Part shown: positions 25,433 to 32,175 of the stretch, piece by piece
Layout: the number at the start of each line of letters is the position of its first letter
Numbering within the stretch: position 1 is the stretch's first letter
NCBI RefSeq assembly: GCF_020181035.1
Contig: NZ_JAIQYY010000010.1
Coordinates: forward strand, 168,272-232,271
Direction of reading: 5' to 3'
Length of the DNA: 64,000 bases
Origin: Streptomyces sp. CoH27
GTDB lineage: Bacteria; Actinomycetota; Actinomycetes; Streptomycetales; Streptomycetaceae
Program-made: the position numbers and the translations under genes
Notes under the pieces: model-generated
The model's database searches: none
The model's input: the letters and a program-made list of their open reading frames with translations, nothing else
What the model was told of the DNA's origin: nothing

Positions 25433-26356
25433 ATGACCTCCCCCGACCTGCGCAGCCAGTTGGCCTCCCTGACCACCGAGGCCTTCCGTCCCGACCTCGC
25501 CGACATCGACCGCCTGCCCACCCTCGACATCGCCCGCCTGATGAACGGCGAGGACGCCGGTGTCCCCGCGGCCGTGGCGGCCCAGCTGCCCCGGATCGCC
25601 GCAGCCATCGACGCCGTCGCCGCACGCATGGCGAACGGTGGCCGGCTGATCTACGCCGGTGCCGGTACCGCCGGCCGGCTCGGCGTGCTGGACGCCTCGG
25701 AGTGCCCGCCCACCTTCAACACCGATCCCGCCCAGGTCGTCGGCCTGATCGCGGGCGGCCCCTCGGCCATGGTGACCTCGGTGGAGGGCGCGGAGGACTC
25801 CGAGGAGCTGGCCCGGCAGGACCTGGACGCGCTGAAGCTCACCGCCGGCGACACCGTGGTCGGCATCTCCGCCTCGGGCCGCACCCCCTACGCGATCGGC
25901 GCCGTCGAGCACGCGCGGGCCCAGGGCGCGTTGACGATCGGGCTGGCCTGCAATGAGCACAGCGCGCTCGCGGCGGCGGCCGAGCACGGCATCGAGGTCG
26001 TGGTCGGCCCCGAACTGATCACAGGCTCCACCCGCCTGAAGGCGGGCACGGCGCAGAAACTCGTCCTGAACATGATCTCGACGATCACGATGATCCGGCT
26101 GGGCAAGACCTACGGAAACCTGATGGTCGACGTACGGGCGTCGAACGACAAACTCCGGGCCCGCTCCCGCCGGATCGTCGCCCTGGCCACGGGGGCGGGC
26201 GACGAGGAGATCGAGCGGGCGCTGGCCGCGTCGGGCGGCGAGGTGAAGAGCGCGATCCTCGCCCTCCTCGCCGACGTCGACGGCCCCACGGCCGCCCGCC
26301 TTCTGGAGGAGTCCGGCGGCCATCTGCGCGCCGCGCTGGCCCACGCGCCCCGCTGA
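25433..26356 (+). CDS. murQ: N-acetylmuramic acid 6-phosphate etherase
   Basis: A 307-residue SIS-domain lyase that cleaves the D-lactyl ether of MurNAc-6-phosphate to GlcNAc-6-phosphate, a step of cell-wall recycling. Signatures are complete: RLIYAGAGTAGRLGVLDASE, GISASGRTPY (SIS loop), and GSTRLKAGTAQKLVLNM near the catalytic region. Length is normal. A GAGAGAG stretch about 12 bases before the ATG is the likely ribosome binding site. It lies just downstream of its probable regulator. Its product is the substrate of NagA encoded at 54079, linking the two loci. Confidence 0.95.
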   Translation: MTSPDLRSQLASLTTEAFRPDLADIDRLPTLDIARLMNGEDAGVPAAVAAQLPRIAAAIDAVAARMANGGRLIYAGAGTAGRLGVLDASECPPTFNTDPAQVVGLIAGGPSAMVTSVEGAEDSEELARQDLDALKLTAGDTVVGISASGRTPYAIGAVEHARAQGALTIGLACNEHSALAAAAEHGIEVVVGPELITGSTRLKAGTAQKLVLNMISTITMIRLGKTYGNLMVDVRASNDKLRARSRRIVALATGAGDEEIERALAASGGEVKSAILALLADVDGPTAARLLEESGGHLRAALAHAPR

Positions 26357-26376
26357 GCCGCACGCTCGGGGCGACA

Positions 26377-26394
26377 GGGGCGCCGGCGCGCCCC
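26377..26394. terminator. Compact hairpin after murQ
   Basis: GGGGCGC, tetraloop CGGC, GCGCCCC: a perfect 7-bp stem 20 bp after the murQ stop, ahead of the small secreted-protein gene. Confidence 0.55.
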
Positions 26395-26446
26395 CCGACC
26401 GGCTGCACCCGCGTAACACCCCGCCCGGGGCGGTCGTTCCCCCGGC

Positions 26447-26665
26447 ATGACGAAGATGAAGCTCCTGACCACCGCCGCCCTCACGATCTCCGCCGCCGCC
26501 CTGGCCGCCCCCGCCCACGCCGAGGACTCCGGCCACTGGACGACGACCGGCACCGCGCGGTGCGCCGAAGACCTCGCCGTGCTGCCCGTCGCCAACGCCG
26601 TCTCCCCGCTGCCGCTGCACTTCGCCGGGCCCACCTGCGGCGAGGGAAGCCTCATCCGTCACTGA
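26447..26665 (+). CDS. Small secreted protein
   Basis: A 72-residue protein with a Sec signal peptide: Lys-rich start, hydrophobic LLTTAALTISAAALAAP, and a likely cleavage site APAHA-ED at about residue 25. The mature part is about 47 residues, with two cysteines (RCAEDLAVL and PTCGEGS) that could form a disulphide. No family is recognised. The ATG has no clear ribosome binding site. It is the last apparently intact core gene before the accessory island. Codon use is normal for the genome. Confidence 0.65.
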   Translation: MTKMKLLTTAALTISAAALAAPAHAEDSGHWTTTGTARCAEDLAVLPVANAVSPLPLHFAGPTCGEGSLIRH

Positions 26666-27107
26666 CGAGGCGCCCGCCAGACCAAGGTGTAGCGCCAGAA
26701 GAGCCGGCGGCGGAGCCGGGCGCCGGGCCGCTGCGCCCTGGCCTGCCCCCGGTTTCAAACGACGCGCTCCGGCGCTACCGCCAAGATTCCCTTACAAGTT
26801 GACAGAGCGGCCGAGCTTGTAACATCGCCTCGGTGGCAACCGCTCCATCGGGCCATTCCTCCGACCACGAGCCCACGACAACTGGCCTGACCTGTACCTC
26901 GCACGGCCAGTCATCCGCCGACTTCCTCAGGTGGCGTTCAAGCGCACCAAGCACGCTCACCTCTTGTGTCACCAGGCAAAGAAGTGAAGTCGATCACTCG
27001 CCTATAGATCAACGCGCCCTTTCACGCATGCGTGCGGATCAAGCCGCCTGAAATGCCTCAGTCGATTCTTGATGTGTCATACATAGAGTATTGGCTCGTG
27101 TACATGA
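26666..27107. other. Non-coding left margin of the island
   Basis: No convincing gene. Third-position GC in the short open frames here is ordinary or low, and the DNA from about 26780 is more AT-rich than before. It holds a TTGACA (26799-26804) and TAACAT (26820-26825) pair with a short 15-base spacer, overlapped by an inverted repeat TTACAAG ... CTTGTAA (26793-26799 with 26816-26822). This could be a controlled promoter left from a lost gene, or a relic. Confidence 0.5.
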
Positions 27108-27386
27108 GGGATCAAGGAGCTGTGGATCGAGGGGAGCAGGGCGTTCATCGCAGGCAAGCCGATCTGGGCTCCACTGCAGCGTGCCCGGGGCACCGTGCAC
27201 GACTACTCTGCCCGACTTTTCGGCGAGACGGCCGGAATTTCCGGCGCGTTCTCCACCGCCGCCGATCTCGCCCGATTTCTGCGCCACCTCCTCGTCGCCG
27301 GCCGAAGTGCGCGCCCCGTTGTTCCATCGGCCTGGATCTCCTTGTCCCTGCAGGTTCGCGTCTTCTCCACCTTGGCATTCCCCTGA
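27108..27386 (+). pseudogene. Remnant of a serine beta-lactamase-like hydrolase
   Basis: This frame, open from just after a TGA at 27105, reads ...ARGTVHDYSARLFGETAGISGAFSTAADLARFLRHLL..., which matches the central region of class C beta-lactamase-family hydrolases (family pattern G-VHD-NA-LGG-AGHAGLFSTA-DL--F). The N-terminal part with the SxxK active site and the C-terminal KTG region are absent, and the frame ends at 27384-27386 in unrelated sequence. I read it as a gene fragment left by insertion or deletion at the island's left border. It could not encode an active hydrolase. Confidence 0.6.
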
Positions 27387-27499
27387 CCGTTGACTCCTCC
27401 TGAACCGCCGTGAACGGATGCGGCGTACCCCTGATCGGCCGCGCTCCATGCGTGGCCTTGATAAACCATCCGACCAGAACAGAAAGGTGGTGATTCAAG

Positions 27500-27559
27500 G
27501 TGACTGCCGAGGACTTCCTGGCGTCCCGCGAGGCGGGCGAGTCGGCGACGAAGTGGTAA
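27500..27559 (+). CDS. 19-residue peptide, candidate precursor or leader peptide of the island cluster
   Basis: A GTG-initiated ORF encoding MTAEDFLASREAGESATKW. Evidence for translation: AAAGGTGGTGATT (27483-27495) matches 11 of 13 bases of the anti-Shine-Dalgarno complement, with its GGTGG core nine bases from the start; 18 of 19 codons end in G or C, unlike the surrounding DNA; and a perfect hairpin follows 21 bases after the stop. The C-terminal Lys-Trp is notable. It heads the operon that starts with the FGE-like gene. It may be a modified peptide or scaffold (a precursor short even for a RiPP), or an attenuation leader, since its only Trp codon sits just before the stop and hairpin. No family is recognised. 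Confidence 0.6.
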   Translation: MTAEDFLASREAGESATKW

Positions 27560-27580
27560 TCGTCGCGACTGACAAATAAG

Positions 27581-27614
27581 GGTGCCGGGAGACCGAATAT
27601 GCTCTCCCGGCACC
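27581..27614 (+). terminator. Perfect 12-bp hairpin between peptide ORF and FGE-like gene
   Basis: GGTGCCGGGAGA pairs without mismatch with TCTCCCGGCACC across a 10-base loop. There is no T-run. Placed 21 bases after the peptide ORF and 33 bases before the FGE-like gene, it may be a partial terminator that sets a high precursor to enzyme ratio, or an attenuator. Confidence 0.65.
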
Positions 27615-27647
27615 TCATCAGGAATCGGGTACGAGGCGGGCAGGAGA

Positions 27648-28997
27648 ATGCTGCACGAACTGTTCGAGGAAGAATCGATAACAGCTCTTCAAGGCCAGGA
27701 ATACCGAAATCGGATTCAGCAGATAGAGAAGGAGCTGGCCGATGCGACGGTGGACGATCTCTCCCTGGAGCAACTGTCCGCGTGGGCGGTAGGGCATGCG
27801 GACTGGAATGTGCGACGCCTTGCCGTGGAGACCCTGGCCACCCGCTTCGTCGCCGCTCCCGAGGCGCGGGCGGCGATCTGCGAGGCGATCCATGACGATG
27901 TGGACTGGGTTGCCTTCACCGCCATCAAGGTCGCCGGTGAGCACCGTATCCCTGAGGCGGTGGCGCATATGATCCGGATCTCGGGGTGGCCCAGCAATTT
28001 CACCAAGCCCGCGTACGCGCGCAAACCGGTGGGCTGCGGTGCGGCCTTCACCAAGCGCGCCCTGCTCGACTTCTTCGGCTCCGTGGATTCCGAGGAGCTG
28101 CGCGAACTCGAAAACCAGCACTTCGCCGAGTTGCGGGCGCAAGTGGTCACCGCCAGGCGCGAACCCGATCTGCGGGACGTCGTCCTGGTTCCCGCCGGCC
28201 CCTTCATCGCCGGAGCAAGGGTGACCGACATCGGCCCGTTCCAGATGGACGACTCCGACAACCCCCTGCGCGTCGAGGAACTCCCCGCCTACTACATCGA
28301 CCGCACCACGGTAACGAACGCACGGTACGCGGAGTTCCTCGAAGCGGCCGGCAGCTCGAAGGAATTCGCCCACCCCGATGAGCCGGAGGGCAAGGACTAC
28401 ACACCGGCCCACTGGCGCGACCCGCGCTTCAACCGACCAGAGCTACCAGTCGTCGGTGTCGACTGGTACGACGCCTACGCCTTCGCCCGCTGGGCTGGCG
28501 GCAGACTCCCCTCCGAGAACGAGTGGGAAAAGGCCGCTCGCGGAACGGACGGCAGGGTCTACCCCTGGGGCGACACCTGGGGTGACGACAAGGCGCGATG
28601 TGTGTTCACGGCGTACGGCCGGAACGACATCCACAACCTGGCTGACCTGGAGGAGCTCCTGGTCACCACCACGGTCTCCTGGCCGGAGAAGCCGGTGGCG
28701 GCCGCCGATTCCCACCCTGCCGGTGCCAGCCCGTACGGCGCCCTGAACATGGCGGGGAACGTCTGGGAGATCACCCGCACCAACTTCTTCACCCGAGCGG
28801 ACATGGCCCCCTTCTTCAAAGGGCGCACGGGTCAGGAGTTCATGAACCGACCCGAGGCGTTCCACGTCCTGCGCGGTGGTACCTGGACGTCTCCCCCCGT
28901 GTGCTTGTCGACCTTCTACCGCGGCAAGGACCTGCTGACCGACCGGCACAACGAGGTCGGATTCCGCTGCGTATACGACGCGTCCGCACGTGACTGA
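27648..28997 (+). CDS. FGE/SUMF1-like protein with N-terminal HEAT-like region
   Basis: A 449-residue protein. Residues about 30-165 are helical and HEAT-like (AWAVGHADWNVRRLAVETLA, DDVDWVAFTAIKVAGE). Residues 178-445 are a formylglycine-generating-enzyme/SUMF1 fold: PAGPFIAGA, PVVGVDWYDAYAFARWAGGR, LPSENEWEKAARG, YPWGDTWG, NMAGNVWEIT, LRGGTW and EVGFRC. The copper-binding Cys pair of true FGE is not conserved: Ser415 stands where the first Cys is expected, and Cys419 is only roughly at the second. It is therefore nearer EgtB/PvdO-type oxidases than sulfatase maturases. ATG 27648 is chosen because the only upstream start lies inside the hairpin. First large gene of the island operon. Confidence 0.75.
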   Translation: MLHELFEEESITALQGQEYRNRIQQIEKELADATVDDLSLEQLSAWAVGHADWNVRRLAVETLATRFVAAPEARAAICEAIHDDVDWVAFTAIKVAGEHRIPEAVAHMIRISGWPSNFTKPAYARKPVGCGAAFTKRALLDFFGSVDSEELRELENQHFAELRAQVVTARREPDLRDVVLVPAGPFIAGARVTDIGPFQMDDSDNPLRVEELPAYYIDRTTVTNARYAEFLEAAGSSKEFAHPDEPEGKDYTPAHWRDPRFNRPELPVVGVDWYDAYAFARWAGGRLPSENEWEKAARGTDGRVYPWGDTWGDDKARCVFTAYGRNDIHNLADLEELLVTTTVSWPEKPVAAADSHPAGASPYGALNMAGNVWEITRTNFFTRADMAPFFKGRTGQEFMNRPEAFHVLRGGTWTSPPVCLSTFYRGKDLLTDRHNEVGFRCVYDASARD

Positions 28998-29013
28998 AAG
29001 GTGAGGATGCACG

Positions 29014-29730
29014 ATGTCCGATCGAGATGAGCGCCAGGCGCTGCGGCAGACCCTGGTGGAAGGCATACATCTGCTCGCCGAACTGGGCTACAGCGAGGGA
29101 ATCGCCGGCCACGTGAGCGTGCGGGACCCGGAGCGCCCGGACGCCTACTGGGTCAACCCGTTCGGTCTGGACTTCCACCAGGTCACGGTCGACGACCTGC
29201 TGCTGGTGGGCGGTGAGGGGACCGTCCTGGAAGGCTCCGGCGAACTCAACCCCGCAGTGGATCCGCTCCACGGTGAACTGCACCGTAATCGGCCGGACCT
29301 GGTGGCCTTCGCCCATACACACTCCATGTACGGCAAGACCTGGTCGTCCCTGGGACGGCTACTCGACCCGATCACCCAGGATGCCTGCGTCATCTACCAG
29401 CGGCACGGCCTCTACGACCGATTCACCGGCCTCGTCAACGCCCGCCAGGAGGGCAAGGAGGTCATCGAGGCCATGGGTGACGGAACAGCGGTGATCATGC
29501 AGAATCACGGCTTCTTGACGGGCGGCCGCACCATCGGTGAGGCGGTGTGGCTGTTCATCGTGATGGAACGCTGCGCCCAGTCACAGCTCATGGCTGAGGC
29601 GGCCGGCACACCGCGGCTCATTCCGCACGAGGTGGCCCTGGACACCGCACGTGCCCTGGCGAAGCTGGAGTTCACCGACAAGCAGTACCGGAACCTGTAC
29701 GAGACGACGTGCGTCCGTGGGAAGCGGTGA
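29014..29730 (+). CDS. Class II aldolase/adducin family protein
   Basis: A 238-residue protein with the zinc-aldolase fold of L-fuculose-phosphate aldolase: substrate loop SEGIAGHVSVRDP, putative Zn ligands His101 and His103 (AFAHTHSMYG) and His165 (MQNHGFLTGG), and an acidic residue in HGELH (Glu88). Such enzymes cleave or form carbon-carbon bonds next to a carbonyl, or decarboxylate. Ribosome binding site AAGGTGAGG is just upstream, 16 bp after the FGE-like gene. In this operon it may build or break a hydroxylated side chain (inference). The LLM gene starts one base after its stop. Confidence 0.85.
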   Translation: MSDRDERQALRQTLVEGIHLLAELGYSEGIAGHVSVRDPERPDAYWVNPFGLDFHQVTVDDLLLVGGEGTVLEGSGELNPAVDPLHGELHRNRPDLVAFAHTHSMYGKTWSSLGRLLDPITQDACVIYQRHGLYDRFTGLVNARQEGKEVIEAMGDGTAVIMQNHGFLTGGRTIGEAVWLFIVMERCAQSQLMAEAAGTPRLIPHEVALDTARALAKLEFTDKQYRNLYETTCVRGKR

Positions 29731-29731
29731 C

Positions 29732-30796
29732 ATGAAGATCGGGCTCAACTTCCTGCCCACCGTGGGGCCCGCCGAGATGCCTGGTGCGCGGTTCTACGAC
29801 GAGATGATCGAGTTGAGCGAGCTGGCCGACCGCCTCTCCTTCAGCCATGTGAAGCTGGTCGAGCACCACTTCCACGAATGGGGCGGATACAGTCCGGACC
29901 CGGTGTCCTTGCTGTCGGCTGTCGCCCGGCGGACCTCACAGGTCCGGCTGGTCACCGGAGCGGTCACTCCCGCGTTCACCCATCCCATCAAACTGGCGGC
30001 CTCGCTGTCCGTGCTCGACAACCTCTCCCACGGCCGCCTCGACGCGGGGTTCGGGCGTGCCTTTCTGCCCTCCGAGTTCGACGCGTTCGGCGTGCGCATG
30101 ACGGAAAGCCGTGCCCGGCTGGAAGAAGGCGTCGAGGCCGTCGAACAGCTCTGGTCGTCGCACAACTTCCGCTGGGAAGGCCGGTTCCATCAGTTCGGCC
30201 CGCTGCCACCTGTGTTGCCCCAGCCTGTCCAGCGGCCCCACCCACCCATATTCATTGCCGCCACCACCTCGCCCGAGACCTTCACCTGGGCAGCGGAGCG
30301 GGGCTACCACCTCATGATCATTCCGGTCGTGGCGAGCCACGCGAAGCTCAGCGGACTGCTCGACCTGCACCGCAGGACCCGCCTCGCGCACGGCCATTCG
30401 CCGGACTTCCGGCTCCACGTCAGCTACCACTGCTACGTAGCCGAGACCCAGAGCGAAGCCCTCACCCGCGCAGAAGAGCACTACGCGGCCTACCGCGACA
30501 AACAACTGGAGGCATACAGCAGTTGGCGCGGTGTCACCTCGGACGAGTACCAGGGCTACGAGCGCATGGAGGAAGCCGCGCGCAGGACCACCGTCGCCGA
30601 CCTCATGGCCGCTGACAACATCATTGTGGGCGGAGTGCCGGAAGCCACCGCGACCCTGCGCCGGATCGCAAAGCTCTATCCAGGCGCCGAGTTGAGCCTG
30701 CAACTGCGGTTCGGGTCCGTCTCGCACGCCGAGGCCATGCGTGCTGTCCGGCTTCTCGGTGAGCGGGTGCTGCCGGAACTTGTGGGGGACGCATGA
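29732..30796 (+). CDS. LLM-class flavin-dependent monooxygenase
   Basis: A 354-residue luciferase-like (bacterial luciferase/alkanesulfonate monooxygenase) TIM-barrel protein: KLVEHHFHEWGGYSPDPVSL and ATTSPETFTWAAERGYHLM are characteristic, as is the GRLDAGFGRAF segment. Such enzymes use reduced FMN or F420 and, when oxygenases, O2. The ATG at 29732 follows the aldolase stop by one base and its own stop overlaps the condensation gene by four bases (ATGA). Reduced flavin would have to come from a reductase elsewhere; the PNPOx-like protein later in the operon is a possible flavin partner (inference). Confidence 0.88.
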   Translation: MKIGLNFLPTVGPAEMPGARFYDEMIELSELADRLSFSHVKLVEHHFHEWGGYSPDPVSLLSAVARRTSQVRLVTGAVTPAFTHPIKLAASLSVLDNLSHGRLDAGFGRAFLPSEFDAFGVRMTESRARLEEGVEAVEQLWSSHNFRWEGRFHQFGPLPPVLPQPVQRPHPPIFIAATTSPETFTWAAERGYHLMIIPVVASHAKLSGLLDLHRRTRLAHGHSPDFRLHVSYHCYVAETQSEALTRAEEHYAAYRDKQLEAYSSWRGVTSDEYQGYERMEEAARRTTVADLMAADNIIVGGVPEATATLRRIAKLYPGAELSLQLRFGSVSHAEAMRAVRLLGERVLPELVGDA

Positions 30797-32175
30797 CCCG
30801 GCTCAGCGATCCGGTCCCGCTCAGCCCGCAGCAGGAGTGGCTGTGGGAGAGCCTGCGTTTCATGCACCCCGACGAACCGGGCAGGACCAAGAGCAATGTC
30901 TGCCTGGCGTACACGCTGCACGGGCCCGTCGACGCCGACCGGCTCGAACGCGCACTGGACACCGTCCGGCAGCGGCACGACGTTCTGCGCACCACCTTCG
31001 ACGAGATCTCCGATTCACCACGCCAGGAGATCCGGGATCCGCGGGACGCTCAGTCCTTGCCGTTCGCCCTGGTCGATCTCTCAGGCGTGCCGTACCAGGA
31101 GCAGCACCGGCTGTGCGAACTGATCGCCAACGGCGAGTGCGACCGTGTATTCGATCACGTCCAGGGGCCGCTGTGGCACGCGACACTGGTACGCCGTGCT
31201 CCGCGCGACCATGTGCTGGTCTTCTCCGTGAGCCACCTCATGCTGGACGCGCCCTCGGTGCAGCTCGTCATCCGGCATCTGGCCGAGGCATATGAGGAGC
31301 TGCCGCCTCCCGAGCGGCAGGACCAGTACCGGGACTTCGTGTGGCGTGCCCGCGAGCTGCCGAAGGACGCGGACATACGCCTGGACTACTGGCGGCGGGT
31401 CCTCACTCCGTTGCCCGCTCCCCTCGCCGTCCCGACCGACTACCCTGCGGACCCTCCACCGGTGTTCCTCCGGGAGACGGAACCCTTCAGTGTCCAGGCG
31501 CGGCCGGCAGAATTGGCCGGCCTGCGCGGGCAGGCGGGTGTGACGCCTTACCTCATCCACGTCGCGGCCTACACCGCCGCCCTTGCCGGTATCTGCGGGG
31601 CACGGCGGATCGTGGTCGGCTCTTCACTGACCCGACTGGAACTCAAGGCGGACCTCAATGCCGTAGGACACTTCTCCGATCTGGTGCTGTTGCCGGTCGA
31701 CGTGAATCCCGAGGACACCTTCGGAGAACACCTGGAGCACGTCCGGGACACCGTGCTCGACGTCTACGACCATCTGCTGCCTTATCCGGTCATCGCCGAG
31801 GCGATCGACCCGGGCTTCAAGGCCCGGCGGCCCTGGCCCGCCCGCGCGCTGTACCACGTGTGGGTGCGCGGCAGCGTGCACTCCACGGCCCTCGGGCCAC
31901 CGCAGCGGCTCGGCGAAGCCGAGGTCCACCCCTTCTCCTTCGCGCACGAGACCTGTTACAGCATCGACCTGGACACCGACCGCTACGCCCACGTCTACGG
32001 CCAGAACGTGGTGCCCACGCTGTACATCGGTCCCACCGGCCTCGACGGCGAGATGACGTACAACCGCGCGGTCTTCACCCCGCCGAGCGCGCGGCGCTTC
32101 ATCGACATGCACCGCCGCAACCTGGAGCGATTGCTGCGAGAGCCGGGGGCCCCGATCGGGGAGGTACGGACGTGA
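30793..32175 (+). CDS. Free-standing NRPS condensation-domain protein
   Basis: A 460-residue single condensation domain. C1/C2 (LSPQQEWLWESLRF), C4 (RHDVLRTTF) and the region around the active site are clear. The HHxxxDG motif reads SHLMLDA (147-153): the second, catalytic His and the Asp are kept, while the first His and the Gly are replaced by Ser and Ala. It should join a carrier-bound acyl group to an amine, alcohol or second acyl carrier. It overlaps the gene before it by four bases (ATGA) and the next by four (GTGA). The adenylation-carrier protein that follows is its obvious partner. Confidence 0.85.
   Translation: MTRLSDPVPLSPQQEWLWESLRFMHPDEPGRTKSNVCLAYTLHGPVDADRLERALDTVRQRHDVLRTTFDEISDSPRQEIRDPRDAQSLPFALVDLSGVPYQEQHRLCELIANGECDRVFDHVQGPLWHATLVRRAPRDHVLVFSVSHLMLDAPSVQLVIRHLAEAYEELPPPERQDQYRDFVWRARELPKDADIRLDYWRRVLTPLPAPLAVPTDYPADPPPVFLRETEPFSVQARPAELAGLRGQAGVTPYLIHVAAYTAALAGICGARRIVVGSSLTRLELKADLNAVGHFSDLVLLPVDVNPEDTFGEHLEHVRDTVLDVYDHLLPYPVIAEAIDPGFKARRPWPARALYHVWVRGSVHSTALGPPQRLGEAEVHPFSFAHETCYSIDLDTDRYAHVYGQNVVPTLYIGPTGLDGEMTYNRAVFTPPSARRFIDMHRRNLERLLREPGAPIGEVRT

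Noticed and set aside
26775..26972. Minus-strand ORF of 65 codons in the island margin
   Set aside because: Third-position GC is only about two thirds, far below real genes here; no recognisable motif, no ribosome binding site, and it overlaps a promoter-like region.
26833..27051. Plus-strand 72-codon ORF starting with GTG seven bases after TAACAT
   Set aside because: Leaderless spacing is attractive, but codon use is not Streptomyces-like and the peptide is low-complexity Ser/Thr-rich with no family resemblance.
27487..27579. Alternative 30-codon ORF overlapping the 19-codon peptide ORF in another frame
   Set aside because: Its GTG lies inside the strong Shine-Dalgarno sequence and its third positions are not GC-biased, unlike the 19-codon frame.
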